A stretch of DNA of 64,000 nucleotides from Bifidobacterium olomucense (GCF_012932375.1 NZ_JAAIIG010000005.1:149291-213290), one strand, 5' to 3'; positions 35,236-44,289 are shown, counted from the stretch's first letter. Notes: generated by a model not told the origin, from the sequence alone. A program made the numbers and translations.

Positions 35236-35257
35236 TATATGGTACCTGTACCATATA
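35236..35257. promoter_or_regulatory. Candidate CdaR operator
   Basis: Palindrome with 10-bp arms TATATGGTAC and GTACCATATA around CT, 59 bp from the regulator start and 135 bp from the glycerate kinase start. Degenerate half-sites (GTATATACCATG, TACGGTATATC) lie nearer to the kinase. Confidence 0.7.
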
Positions 35258-35391
35258 AATCCGTGAATTGCTTGGGTTTTATGGCCTCAAGATAGTTGTA
35301 TATACCATGTGCTGTCGGTGATACTAGTACCGTCCACAACAACGATGGGCATACGGTATATCAAGGAACGCGCTGTGCGGGAGGTGCTCAA

Positions 35392-36543
35392 GTGAAGTTC
35401 GTCATCGCTCCTGATTCGTTCAAAAACTGCATGACCGCGCGCGAGGCGGCCGAAGCCATCCGCTCCGGGCTTGCCGTGGTGTTCCCCGATGCCGACTACG
35501 ACATGGTGCCGATGGCGGACGGGGGCGAAGGTACGGTACAAGCGCTGGTGGATGCCACCGGCGGCACCTTGCGCCAGACCACAGTGCTCGATCCGCTGCA
35601 ACGGCCCGTACTTGCGACCTATGGATTGCTGGGGGTTGACGGTGACGCACCAACCGCGGTCATCGAAATGGCCGCCGCCTCGGGCATCGGTTTCGTAGAC
35701 GAGTCCACGGAAAATCCGCTCGCCGCCACCACTTACGGGACTGGGCAGCTCATCCGCGCGGCCCTCGATGATGGTGCCGAACGCATCATCATCGGCATCG
35801 GTGGTTCGGCCACCAACGATGGCGGGGCCGGCATGGCCGAAGCGTTGGGGGTCGGATTCCTCGATGCTCGCGGCAACGCCATCAAGCGTGGGGGAGGTGC
35901 TCTCAGCCAACTGAGCACTATCGATACCGCCGGTCTCGACCCACGTCTGAAGAGCACGGAGATCCTCATCGCCTCCGATGTGGATAACCCGCTGACCGGT
36001 CCGCACGGCGCGTCCGCCGTGTTCGGTCCGCAAAAAGGTGCCACGCCGGCGATGGTCGGTCAGTTGGACAAGGCCCTTGTCCATTACGCCGCGTTGATCA
36101 AGGATCAACTCGGTTGCGACGTGGCCCGCATTCCGGGCGCAGGCGCGGCCGGTGGTCTTGGCGCGGGATTGCTGGCCTTCACCGACGCGCGCATGCAATC
36201 CGGCGTGGAAATCGTGGCGCAAACCGTGCGGCTTGCGCAAAGGGCCGCAGATGCCGATTACTGCATCACCGGCGAAGGCGGCATCGATGCGCAAACCCAA
36301 TACGGCAAAACGCCGATGGGCGTGGCGCGAACCGTGCGCCAGGGCAATCCGCATATCGGCGTCATCGCTCTGGCCGGATATGTAGGCAGCGGCATCGGCC
36401 CACTCTACGATCTTGGCATCGATGCGATATTCGGCATTGCTCCGGGAGCGACCACGTTGGCGCAGGCGCTTGCCGATGGACCGCGAAACCTTGCGCGCGC
36501 GGCCGAAAATGTTGCCCGGCTGATTGCGCTGAGCCAGCGGTGA
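35392..36543 (+). CDS. Glycerate kinase
   Basis: 383 aa from the GTG at 35392, with GGGAGG 6 nt upstream; the in-frame start at 35296 has no ribosome site. It belongs to the GarK/GlxK glycerate kinase family: KFVIAPDSFKNCMTAREAAEAI at the N-terminus, DYDMVPMADGGEGTVQAL, MAAASGIGFV, then GIGGSATNDGGAGMAEALG and ITGEGGIDAQTQYGKTPMGV. It phosphorylates D-glycerate (2- or 3-phosphoglycerate product) and feeds lower glycolysis. It is paired with a CdaR-type regulator. Between it and the next gene lie two AraC-like boxes, so the ABC operon downstream is separately controlled. The position product (2- or 3-) cannot be told from sequence. Confidence 0.94.
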   Translation: MKFVIAPDSFKNCMTAREAAEAIRSGLAVVFPDADYDMVPMADGGEGTVQALVDATGGTLRQTTVLDPLQRPVLATYGLLGVDGDAPTAVIEMAAASGIGFVDESTENPLAATTYGTGQLIRAALDDGAERIIIGIGGSATNDGGAGMAEALGVGFLDARGNAIKRGGGALSQLSTIDTAGLDPRLKSTEILIASDVDNPLTGPHGASAVFGPQKGATPAMVGQLDKALVHYAALIKDQLGCDVARIPGAGAAGGLGAGLLAFTDARMQSGVEIVAQTVRLAQRAADADYCITGEGGIDAQTQYGKTPMGVARTVRQGNPHIGVIALAGYVGSGIGPLYDLGIDAIFGIAPGATTLAQALADGPRNLARAAENVARLIALSQR

Positions 36544-36578
36544 AGTCGGCGGCGCTATGCCCGACAATCACCCATAGC

Positions 36579-36656
36579 CAATAGCAATAATTTCATACTG
36601 GCGCGCAATTTATGCCGGTAAATCAGGCGAATAGCGCAATAGTATGAAATCAATAA
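36579..36656. promoter_or_regulatory. Inverted pair of candidate AraC-type operator boxes upstream of the ABC sugar operon
   Basis: Box 1 (36579-36600, CAATAGCAATAATTTCATAC) and box 2 (36637-36656, CAATAGTATGAAATCAATAA, inverted) share ATTTCATACTATTG-type sequence. Box 1 matches the box at 30314. Two opposed copies in front of the solute-binding protein gene fit an AraC regulator acting on the transporter operon. Confidence 0.65.
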
Positions 36657-36781
36657 CAGCAAAGCAGCAACCAGAACGAAGCAGTTCGGCAGTCGCTTTG
36701 GAATACACCTTTGGCGTGATATGCGTCCAATCCCCCAACCAGCAGGCTTGGCGCAAGCATGCCCTGATGAAAGGAACCATC

Positions 36782-38035
36782 ATGAAGAAAACTTGGCAGA
36801 CCATCGTCGGCGCCGGTGCCGCGATCGCCATGATCGCCTCCCTCGCAGGCTGCGGATCAGGCAGCGCATCCGGTAAAACGGAGCTCTCGTTCTTCGCGAA
36901 CAATACACAGGACGTCTACCAGCCGGTGATCGACGCGTTCGAAAAGAAGAACCCGGACATCAAAGTCAAGTTCAGCACCACCAACGGTGCCCAGGCCGGC
37001 TACCAGCAGACCTTGCAGACCCGCATCTCCGGCGGCCAGCTTGCCGACGTATATGTGGCGCCTCCCGAGCAGCTGAGCGACCTGGTCAAGAACGGCGTGG
37101 CCAAGGACCTGACCAACGAATCGTTCATGGAGCGCATCGGCGATACGAACAAGGCCCAAGCCAGCGTGGACGGCAAGGTGTACGCCATGTCCATTACCGC
37201 ATGGACCAACGCCTACGCCTACAACAAGGACCTGCTTGCCAAGGCCGGTTACGATTCCATTCCCGAAACCTGGGATGAGTTCATCGACATGTTGAAGGCG
37301 CTGAAGGATGCGGGCGTCGAGAAGCCGTATCTGGAGCCCAAGGCGGGTCTTGGCGCTCTGGTGGAAGGCTGGATCGGCTACGATTCCTCCAAGCAATCCA
37401 AGAGCATCGATCAGCAGATCGGCGACGGCAGCTCCACCTTCGCCAAGAGCTACACCAAGTACTACAAGGAATGGGCCAAGCTGTTCGACGCCGGCGTGAT
37501 GGGCTCCGAAGTCACCGGTCTCGCGGACGATCAGGTCCGCTCCGAATTCGCGGCCGGCCGCCTGGCCGTTATGCCGTCCGGATACTGGGATGTGAACACG
37601 TTCAAGGACGCCGGCATCAACTTCGCATTCGGCCGGATGCCGATGCTGCATAAGGGAGACACGCCTTACGCCCCCGGTGCCGCTGATTCCGGCTACGCCA
37701 TCAACGCCAAGATCGATGGAGCCAAGCTCAAGGCCGCCGAATCCTTCCTCGACTTCCTCTCCTCTGAAGAAGGCCTGAAGCTCATCCAAGACAACATGGG
37801 TCTGATCCCGTCCACCAAGAACTACACGCCGGACATCGATGAGACCTTCAAAGAGCCGTACGACCTCTACCTGAAGACCGGCAACGTGTATCTGAACACG
37901 CTCGGCTGGCCCGCCAGCGGCCGCAGCGCCCTGCGCGCCGAAACCTTCGCCCAGCTGCAGCAGGTGGCGCTCGGCTCCATCACCCCGGCTCAGGCCACCG
38001 CCAACCTGGATACCAAGCTCAAGACGCTGTCCTGA
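36782..38035 (+). CDS. ABC sugar transporter solute-binding lipoprotein
   Basis: 417 aa from the ATG at 36782 (AAGGA 6 nt upstream); longer in-frame starts at 36644 and 36767 are less good. A lipoprotein signal peptide is clear: MKKTWQTIVGAGAAIAMIAS with lipobox LAGC, Cys23. The mature part is of SBP family 1: LSFFANNTQDVYQPVIDAFEKKNPDIKVKF, DVYVAPPEQLSDLVKNG, then MSITAWTNAYAYNKDLLAKAG and PSGYWDVNTF. It captures an oligosaccharide or galactoside outside the membrane for the two permeases. No ATPase is encoded here; bifidobacterial sugar importers of this type often share an MsiK-like ATPase encoded elsewhere. Confidence 0.94.
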   Translation: MKKTWQTIVGAGAAIAMIASLAGCGSGSASGKTELSFFANNTQDVYQPVIDAFEKKNPDIKVKFSTTNGAQAGYQQTLQTRISGGQLADVYVAPPEQLSDLVKNGVAKDLTNESFMERIGDTNKAQASVDGKVYAMSITAWTNAYAYNKDLLAKAGYDSIPETWDEFIDMLKALKDAGVEKPYLEPKAGLGALVEGWIGYDSSKQSKSIDQQIGDGSSTFAKSYTKYYKEWAKLFDAGVMGSEVTGLADDQVRSEFAAGRLAVMPSGYWDVNTFKDAGINFAFGRMPMLHKGDTPYAPGAADSGYAINAKIDGAKLKAAESFLDFLSSEEGLKLIQDNMGLIPSTKNYTPDIDETFKEPYDLYLKTGNVYLNTLGWPASGRSALRAETFAQLQQVALGSITPAQATANLDTKLKTLS

Positions 38036-38046
38036 AGGTGAATGAC

Positions 38047-39051
38047 ATGTCACAGGCAACCGCAATAGTCACCGCGTCCGCCCTTCCCGAGGCGGGCGCG
38101 GCCCCCGCCCGAGCCATTGCCGGCTCAGTCCAGGACTTTGAAGCTTCCCACACCCGCGATCGCAAACGTCGCAATCTCATGGAGAACCTCACCTCCGTGC
38201 GATTCCTGCTGCCACTGCTCGCGGTGTACATCATCATCGTACTGATTCCATTCCTCCAGAGCATCGTCTTCAGCCTCACCGACTACGACGGCTACGATTT
38301 CGCCAACGCCAAGTTCGTAGGAATCGCCAACTATCAGGCGATCTTCCAAGACCAGACCCTGCTTGCCGGCCTCGGCTTCACCCTGCTCTACACCGTGGCC
38401 ACCACCGTACTGATCACCGCCATCGCGTTGCCGCTGGCCGTGACCCTCAACCGGAAGTTCTTCGGACGCAACTTCGCACGCTCCCTGTTCTTCTTCTTCT
38501 CCGTACCTTCGATGGCAGTGCTCGGCCTGGTGTGGCAGTATATCTTCTCGCCGCTCGGCACCGGAGCCGTCAACACTTTCCTCGGCAAGTTCGGTGTGAG
38601 CCCGGTACCGTGGCTCTCCAACCCGGCGCTCGCCAAGTTCTGCGTGATTTTCATCGCCGTATGGGCGCAGGTCGGCTGGCACGCCACCCTGTATCTGGCG
38701 TACCTGCAAGCCATTCCGGCCGACCTCTACGAACAGGCTTCAGTGGATGGCGCCTCCCGCGGCCAGCAGTTCGTACACATCACGTTGCCGCAGATGGTGC
38801 CCGCGATGGGCGTCTCCATCTTCATGCTGCTGACCGGCGGCCTCAAGGTCTACGATCTGCCGTTCACCCTCACCACCGGCGGCCCGGGCAACGCCACCTA
38901 CACCGTCACCCAGTCCATCATCGTCACCGGCATCGGCTCCGGCCGTTACGGCGTAGGTTCCGCGCTCGGCGTGATGTTCTTCCTGTGCTGCGTGATTCTC
39001 GTGGCACTGCAGCAAATCGTCACCTCGCTGATTGAAAAGAGGCTGTCATGA
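38047..39051 (+). CDS. ABC sugar transporter permease (MalF/UgpA-like)
   Basis: 334 aa from the ATG at 38047, with GAAGG 8 nt upstream; a GTG at 38038 overlaps that site. A cytosolic N-terminus of about 55 residues precedes six helices. The permease EAA-type loop is YLQAIPADLYEQASVDGASRG, matching the E-A-A-x3-G pattern (here Q-A-S-x-D-G-A). It forms the transmembrane channel with the next gene, which overlaps its stop by 4 nt. It belongs to the CUT1 family for oligosaccharides. Confidence 0.94.
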   Translation: MSQATAIVTASALPEAGAAPARAIAGSVQDFEASHTRDRKRRNLMENLTSVRFLLPLLAVYIIIVLIPFLQSIVFSLTDYDGYDFANAKFVGIANYQAIFQDQTLLAGLGFTLLYTVATTVLITAIALPLAVTLNRKFFGRNFARSLFFFFSVPSMAVLGLVWQYIFSPLGTGAVNTFLGKFGVSPVPWLSNPALAKFCVIFIAVWAQVGWHATLYLAYLQAIPADLYEQASVDGASRGQQFVHITLPQMVPAMGVSIFMLLTGGLKVYDLPFTLTTGGPGNATYTVTQSIIVTGIGSGRYGVGSALGVMFFLCCVILVALQQIVTSLIEKRLS

Positions 39052-39938
39052 CAACGCAGCACATTCCCGCGGCCCCGGCCGATGCCGCACCTGCCGCCCG
39101 CGGACTATCCTTGAGCCAACGCGAACGCATTCGCTCCGCCGTCCGTTCGGTAGTGGTCATCGCCATCGCCCTGATTTGTGCAGTGCCGCTGTACGTAGTG
39201 GTGATCAACACCTTCAAGAACTCCGGTGATATGGCTGCCGATCCGTTCGGTCTGCCCACGCACTTTACGCTGGAGAACTACACGTACGCGCTGGAGAACC
39301 TGCCGGTGGTGCAGGCCACGATCAATACGCTGATCGTGACTGTAGTCGGCGTGTTCTTCATGGTGATCATCGGTGCGCTCGCCGCGTACGGCATGGTGCA
39401 GAAGCGCAGCAAGCTTACGGCCGGTATCGGTGCCTTCCTCATGCTTTCGTTCGTGATTCCCGGCCAGACGCTGCTGATTCCGCAGTACAAGATGGAAGCG
39501 CAGTTCGGCTTGGTGGATAGTCTGCTTGGTCTGATCGTGCTCTACTTGGGCGGCGCAACATTCTGCTACTTCCTGATCGTGCAGTATATGCGCGGTCTTC
39601 CCGGTGAGCTGTTCGAAGCCGCGCGTTTGGATGGCGCGGGCCCGTTCCGCATCTTCTGGCAGATCGTGCTGCCGTTGATTCGTCCGATTCTGATCACCGT
39701 GGTGGTATTCGAAACCATGTGGACATGGAACGACTTCATGACCCCGAACATCTACATCTCGTCGACCGAGAAGCAGACGCTGGTGCTGCAGGTGTTCAAC
39801 GCCATGGGCCAGTTCAGCACCAATTGGCCGCTGTTCATGACCATCACCACCATCGCCCTGATCCCCGTCTTCCTCTTCTTCATCTTCTGCCAAAAGTGGA
39901 TCGTCGCCGGCCTGGTGGCTGGATCGGTCAAAGGCTGA
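39048..39938 (+). CDS. ABC sugar transporter permease (MalG/UgpE-like)
   Basis: 296 aa overlapping the previous permease (ATGA). Six helices start after about residue 25. The EAA loop is MRGLPGELFEAARLDGAGPF (E-A-A-x2-D-G-A-G) and the C-terminus is FCQKWIVAGLVAGSVKG, standard for CUT1 permease 2. It completes the importer whose binding protein lies upstream and whose likely cargo is processed by the GH35 enzyme downstream. The stop codon TGA is inside the left arm of the type 1 structured repeat. Confidence 0.95.
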   Translation: MTTQHIPAAPADAAPAARGLSLSQRERIRSAVRSVVVIAIALICAVPLYVVVINTFKNSGDMAADPFGLPTHFTLENYTYALENLPVVQATINTLIVTVVGVFFMVIIGALAAYGMVQKRSKLTAGIGAFLMLSFVIPGQTLLIPQYKMEAQFGLVDSLLGLIVLYLGGATFCYFLIVQYMRGLPGELFEAARLDGAGPFRIFWQIVLPLIRPILITVVVFETMWTWNDFMTPNIYISSTEKQTLVLQVFNAMGQFSTNWPLFMTITTIALIPVFLFFIFCQKWIVAGLVAGSVKG

Positions 39939-40064
39939 GCCGTTAAGCGAACAGCCCGGTGGGCTGTTCGTAGGCTCAGCCTGAGCGAGGCGGTAGCCGA
40001 GCGAAGGTTGTATTGAGTCCTCGCGTAGCGAGGTCCGTAATTGCTGGGCCGGAGGCGAGCCGTT
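39933..40064 (+). repeat. Type 1 stop-linked structured repeat after the second permease
   Basis: GGCTGAGCC (spanning the permease stop, 39933-39941) pairs with GGCTCAGCC; inside is GAACAGCCC/GGGCTGTTC. The core TGAGCGAGGCGGTAGCCGAG follows, then hairpin CCTCGC/GCGAGG and TTGCTGGGCC. GAGCCGTT occurs at both ends (39937 and 40057), exactly 120 bp apart, matching the unit length of the tandem array at 4098-4465. Confidence 0.9.
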
Positions 40065-40114
40065 GCTCCCACCACCCACATCTCATACTTTCTTATTTCC
40101 GAAAGGTAATCCCC

Positions 40115-42406
40115 ATGAATCACACCCTTGACCTGACTGGTTTCAAACCGAAGGCCATCACACCGTTCTCCATCACCCGCAACGATTGGGGCGTGGCACC
40201 GGATGGCACCGCCGTGGACTTCACCAACTATTACATGACCTTCGACGGCAAGCCGTTCTACGGCGTCTGCGGTGAATTCCACTACTCGCGCATGGACCCC
40301 TCGCGCTGGGATGAGCAGCTCGCCAAAATGGCGGCCGGCGGCGTGAACGTCATCGCCACCTACGTGTTCTGGAATCATCACGAAGAGCATGAGAACCAGT
40401 GGAACTTCAGCGGCCGCCGCAACATTCGCCGATTCATTAAACTCTGCGCCAAGCACGGACTCAAGGTCATCGTGCGCCTCGGTCCGTTCGATCACGGCGA
40501 GGTGCGCAACGGCGGCATCCCGGACTGGATGTACGGCAAGCCTTACGAAGTGCGTTCCGTGGACCCCGGCTTCCTCGACAAGGTCCGCGACCTGTACGCA
40601 CACGTCGCCGCCCAGCTTGACGGCCTGTACTTCAAGGACGGCGGTCCGATCGTCGCCGCCCAGCTCGACAACGAGTACATGCACTCCTCCTCCCCGTGGG
40701 AGATGACCACCGGCATCACCAACGAATGGGTGCCCGGCGGCCACGACGGCTTCGCCTACGTGCATGCGCTGCGCCGCATCGCCGAAGAGGAAGGCATTTC
40801 GGTGCCGTTCTACACCAACACCGGCTGGGGCGGCTCCCCGGTGCCGGACGACGTGCTGCCATTGTGGGGCGGCTACGCCTACCGTCCGTGGCTGTTCTAT
40901 GCCGGCCCCGGCGAGCATCCGGTCACCGACGAATACGTGTACCGCAACTTCCACTCCAACGACTGCCCGCGCGGCGAGGAATTCGCGCCCACCTATGAGC
41001 CGGAAACCAAGCCCTACGCCTGCTGCGAGATGGGCGGCGGCATGTTCAGCTCCTACAACTACCGCTTCGTGCTGCCGATGAAGTCGGTGGACGCGATGTC
41101 CAACATCAAGATGGCGTCCGGCTGCAATTTCCTCGGCTACTACATGTTCCAGGGTGGCTCCAACCCGATCGGTGATGGCATTTACCTGAACGAAAGCCAG
41201 CTGCCGAAGATCTCCTACGACTTCCAGGCGGCGCTCGGCGAATTCGGCCAGACGCGCGAATCCTACCGCCGTATGAAGGCCGTGCATTACTTCGCCTTGG
41301 CCTTCGCCGACCGCCTGTGCCCGCTGGGCGTGGCGGTGCCGGACGGTCAGGAATCCGTGGCCCCGACCGATATGGAATCGCTGCGTTGGTGCGTGCGCAC
41401 CGATGGCGAGCGCGGCTTCGTGTTCCTCAACAACTTCCAGGATCACGCCAGCATGCCGGCCAAGCACGGCGAATCGGTGTCGGTCACCTTGGCTTCCGGC
41501 GAAACGGTGACGTTCGACGGCATCGGCCTGGCTTCCGACGAGAACTGCATCCTGCCGTTCAACATGGATCTTGACGGCGTGACGCTTGTCGCCGCCACCG
41601 CACAGCCGGTCACCGTGATCGCCCCTGTCGGCGCTGATCATCGCACCTTCGTCTTCCTCAAGCCTGACGGCATGGACGACTGCTGGTTCTGTTTCGCGGA
41701 CGGTACTGTGCACCATGTGCCGGCCGACGCGGAGATGGAAACCTTCCCGGTTACGGACGAGGCCGGTCACACGGTGACTATCGTCTGCGTGAGCCGGGCC
41801 AAAGCCGATTCGATGACCGTGGTTGCGGACGGTACCGCCTTGGTCTTTGCCGGCGAGGCGGTTTCCCAGGATGCCGCACAGCCAAGCATCACCAACGATG
41901 GCGCTGCGGTCTACGAACTGGACGGACGGATCGTTGTGGAATCCACTGAAGCTTCCGTTGATGTTTCGTCCTATCCTGCCGAGTTCCTTGCCGGGCAGGG
42001 CGTCCGGTACCAGCCGGTTGCCGTGACCCCGAGCGTAGAGAAGCTTTCCGATACCCGTTACGTGATCGACCTGCCCGACGATCTGCTCGCCGCCAACGGC
42101 GTGGCTGATATGCGTCTGCGCGTACGCTATTCGGGCGATATCGGCTGGCTGTGGTGCGGCAGCACGCTGGTGGACGACAACTTCTGCAACGGCGACGTGT
42201 GGGAGATCGGCCTTAAGGAATACGTGCAGCTGCTCGAAGACCACCGCAACCAACTGGTGCTCACCATCACGCCGAGCAAGGAAGGTGCGAACGTCAACGT
42301 GGAGTCCGCAATGGCGGCCCGCATGGAGAACGTCGATGGGCAGCAGGCCGGGCTGGAATCCGTCGAGTTGCAGCCGGTGTATCAGTCTGTGCTGCGCGCG
42401 GACTGA
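40115..42406 (+). CDS. GH35 family beta-galactosidase
   Basis: 763 aa from the ATG at 40115 (GAAAGG 8 nt upstream); a longer in-frame start at 40013 would begin in the repeat and is rejected. The GH35 TIM-barrel is clear: FYGVCGEFHYSRMDPSRWDE, GGVNVIATYVFWNHHE, GLKVIVRLGPFDHGEVRNGG, acid/base Glu187 in VAAQLDNEYMH, and candidate nucleophile Glu305 in YACCEMGGGMFSSYN. C-terminal beta-sandwich domains follow. There is no signal peptide, so it is intracellular and acts on imported galactosides by exo-cleavage of terminal beta-galactose. Its place after the ABC importer supports that. GH35 enzymes are less common in bifidobacteria than GH2 and GH42. Confidence 0.93.
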   Translation: MNHTLDLTGFKPKAITPFSITRNDWGVAPDGTAVDFTNYYMTFDGKPFYGVCGEFHYSRMDPSRWDEQLAKMAAGGVNVIATYVFWNHHEEHENQWNFSGRRNIRRFIKLCAKHGLKVIVRLGPFDHGEVRNGGIPDWMYGKPYEVRSVDPGFLDKVRDLYAHVAAQLDGLYFKDGGPIVAAQLDNEYMHSSSPWEMTTGITNEWVPGGHDGFAYVHALRRIAEEEGISVPFYTNTGWGGSPVPDDVLPLWGGYAYRPWLFYAGPGEHPVTDEYVYRNFHSNDCPRGEEFAPTYEPETKPYACCEMGGGMFSSYNYRFVLPMKSVDAMSNIKMASGCNFLGYYMFQGGSNPIGDGIYLNESQLPKISYDFQAALGEFGQTRESYRRMKAVHYFALAFADRLCPLGVAVPDGQESVAPTDMESLRWCVRTDGERGFVFLNNFQDHASMPAKHGESVSVTLASGETVTFDGIGLASDENCILPFNMDLDGVTLVAATAQPVTVIAPVGADHRTFVFLKPDGMDDCWFCFADGTVHHVPADAEMETFPVTDEAGHTVTIVCVSRAKADSMTVVADGTALVFAGEAVSQDAAQPSITNDGAAVYELDGRIVVESTEASVDVSSYPAEFLAGQGVRYQPVAVTPSVEKLSDTRYVIDLPDDLLAANGVADMRLRVRYSGDIGWLWCGSTLVDDNFCNGDVWEIGLKEYVQLLEDHRNQLVLTITPSKEGANVNVESAMAARMENVDGQQAGLESVELQPVYQSVLRAD

Positions 42407-42462
42407 TTGCAGGTGACTGTTTGCCCGACCGTTGTACAGCCGTTGGGCTGCTAGCCACGATC

Positions 42463-42498
42463 ATGGGATGGTTTCGGTGCATGCCGAGGCCATCCCAT
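42463..42498 (+). terminator. Hairpin downstream of the GH35 gene
   Basis: ATGGGATGG/CCATCCCAT with an inner TCGG/CCGA stem. It lies 57 bp after the GH35 stop and is followed by GTGTTATT and a short 13-bp repeat (GTGTTATTGCAGG). It likely ends the sugar operon. Confidence 0.6.
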
Positions 42499-42596
42499 CC
42501 GTGTTATTGCAGGGTGTTGTTGCAGGGTGTTACTACAGGATTGTCGCGCAAACAGTACCGCAAGCATGCTGATGCGGGGAAGAGGGGAGACCGAGC

Positions 42597-43259
42597 GTGT
42601 CCGTGAATCATGTCGTTGACGTATTGCGGAAGTCCAAGGCGGTGCTGTGGGATTTGGACGGCACCCTGATCGACTCCGACCCGTACTGGGTGACCGCCGA
42701 ACGCGCGTTGCTGGAATCATACGGCGGCACTTGGGATGATGCGCTCGCCGAAGCGATGCAGGGCGCTTCATTGCCGGTACTGACCCGACTGTTGCGTGAG
42801 CGTGGCGTTACGTTGCCGGCCGACGAGATTGTGCGGACGCTGACGGATGCAGTCATGCGTATGGAATCGGAGCGTCTGCCGTGGGTGGAGGGTGCGCGGG
42901 AGTTGCTGACTTGGCTTGCGTCTGAAGGGATTCCCTCCGTGCTGGTCACCGGCTCGCCTCGCGTCATTGCGGACAATGTGTTGCGGCAGGCACCGGCCGG
43001 CGCGTTCATCGGTGCGATCAGCGGAAGCGATGAGTTGCCGCCCAAACCCAGCCCAGAGCCTTACCGACATGCCGCGCGAATGGCCGGCGTCGACCCACGC
43101 AACTGCGTCATTTTCGAGGATTCCCTGCCGGGACTTACCGCCGCACGTGCTTCCGGTGCCGTTGCCGTCGCTGTCACCGGTCACGCGCGCGTGGACGTAA
43201 CCGGCTGCGGACTGTATGACTTTGCCATCCGCGATTATCGCGAAATGCGTGGGAACTAG
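42597..43259 (+). CDS. HAD-superfamily hydrolase (phosphatase/phosphoglucomutase-like)
   Basis: 220 aa with a GTG start and AGGGGAG upstream. Motif I is VLWDLDGTLIDSD (Asp19 nucleophile, Asp21), motif II is SVLVTGSPR, and motif III/IV is DELPPKPSPEPYRHAA with IFEDSLPGL. The cap domain lies between residues 30 and 95. It is probably a sugar-phosphate or nucleotide phosphatase, or a beta-phosphoglucomutase relative; the substrate is unknown. Being close to the galactoside locus, it might handle a sugar phosphate, but the operon is interrupted by a hairpin. Its stop shares CTAG with the convergent AEC gene. Confidence 0.9.
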   Translation: MSVNHVVDVLRKSKAVLWDLDGTLIDSDPYWVTAERALLESYGGTWDDALAEAMQGASLPVLTRLLRERGVTLPADEIVRTLTDAVMRMESERLPWVEGARELLTWLASEGIPSVLVTGSPRVIADNVLRQAPAGAFIGAISGSDELPPKPSPEPYRHAARMAGVDPRNCVIFEDSLPGLTAARASGAVAVAVTGHARVDVTGCGLYDFAIRDYREMRGN

Positions 43260-44200
43260 CTCAGCAGGAATGCGATAATCGCGATAAACACCGGGCTGGT
43301 CATCGTACTGAACAGAATGCCGTCGCGCGCGAAAGTGAGACCCACATTGTAGCGGGCCGCGTAATTGTAGACGTTCTGGCCGGTCGGCAATGCGGCGAGC
43401 ACCACGCAGGCGTAGAGTTCCGGGCCGCGGAAGCCCATCATGAAGTAAGCCAGCAGGAACGCGATAATCGGCATCACGATATTCTTCAGCACGGCCACAG
43501 TGAAGATGGCCGGAATATCGCCCTTCTTCTGCAGTGGTTTGGTGCCGTGCAGCGACATGCCGAACGCCATCAGAATCATCGGCACTGCGGATTCGCCGAT
43601 CATGTTGATCGGGTCGTAGATGAAGTTCGGCACCGGGAACCAGCCGAGCTTGGCGTTCAGCGCGGAGACCACAATGCCCAGCAGCGAACCGATCAGCAGC
43701 GGCTGATGCAGCGGCTGCTTGGCGATTTCCTTGATGGACACCTTGCCCTTGGTGGTCACGTCCAGCACGGTCAGGCCGATCGGTGTGAACAGCGCCTGCT
43801 GCATCACCAGAATCGGGGCCACCAGAGCGCCGTTGCCCAGAATGTACGTGGCGACCGGCAGACCGATGTTGTTGGAGTTCAAGTACAGCGAGTTCAGCGC
43901 GCCGATGGTGGCGTCCGGGGCCTTCAAATGGAAGAACATGCGGTTCAGGATGAGGAACACGATGCCTACCAGCATGGCGGAGAGGAATGCCACGATAATC
44001 GACGGGTGGAAGATGTCGAAGATCGGCTCCTTGGAGAGAATCGCGAACATCAGGCACGGGCTGGACACAAAGAAGGAAAAGCGGTTCAACACCATTTGCG
44101 CGGAAGGTCCGCCGATGCGCATGCGTGCCGCCACGTATCCGACGAAGATCACGATGCCAATGACGCAGAAACCCTGCATGGCGCTAATCAAACCGGTCAT
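43256..44200 (-). CDS. AEC family transporter (auxin efflux carrier-like)
   Basis: 314 aa from the ATG at 44200; a longer frame up to 44242 exists and GGGAGG lies 16 nt upstream, so the exact start is uncertain. About ten membrane helices. Typical AEC features: NSLYLNSNNIGLPVATYILG (N-x-N-x-G-L-P) and a C-terminal VLAALPTGQNVYNYAARYN. These carriers move malate, amino acids or auxin-like acids across the membrane. There is no clear substrate clue nearby. It is convergent with the HAD gene and shares the 4-bp CTAG as both stop codons. Confidence 0.92.
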   Translation of the reverse strand: MTGLISAMQGFCVIGIVIFVGYVAARMRIGGPSAQMVLNRFSFFVSSPCLMFAILSKEPIFDIFHPSIIVAFLSAMLVGIVFLILNRMFFHLKAPDATIGALNSLYLNSNNIGLPVATYILGNGALVAPILVMQQALFTPIGLTVLDVTTKGKVSIKEIAKQPLHQPLLIGSLLGIVVSALNAKLGWFPVPNFIYDPINMIGESAVPMILMAFGMSLHGTKPLQKKGDIPAIFTVAVLKNIVMPIIAFLLAYFMMGFRGPELYACVVLAALPTGQNVYNYAARYNVGLTFARDGILFSTMTSPVFIAIIAFLLS

Positions 44201-44289
44201 ATTGTTGCTGATGCCTCCCTCTACCGCACCCCAGTGTGGCACACAGCGCTGATTTCGGCTTCATAATCTCACGTACCGGTGTGCGCGGG

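Noticed and set aside
39752..42253. 833-codon antisense frame over the GH35 gene
   Set aside because: Codon-bias artefact; the GH35 catalytic residues lie in the plus frame.
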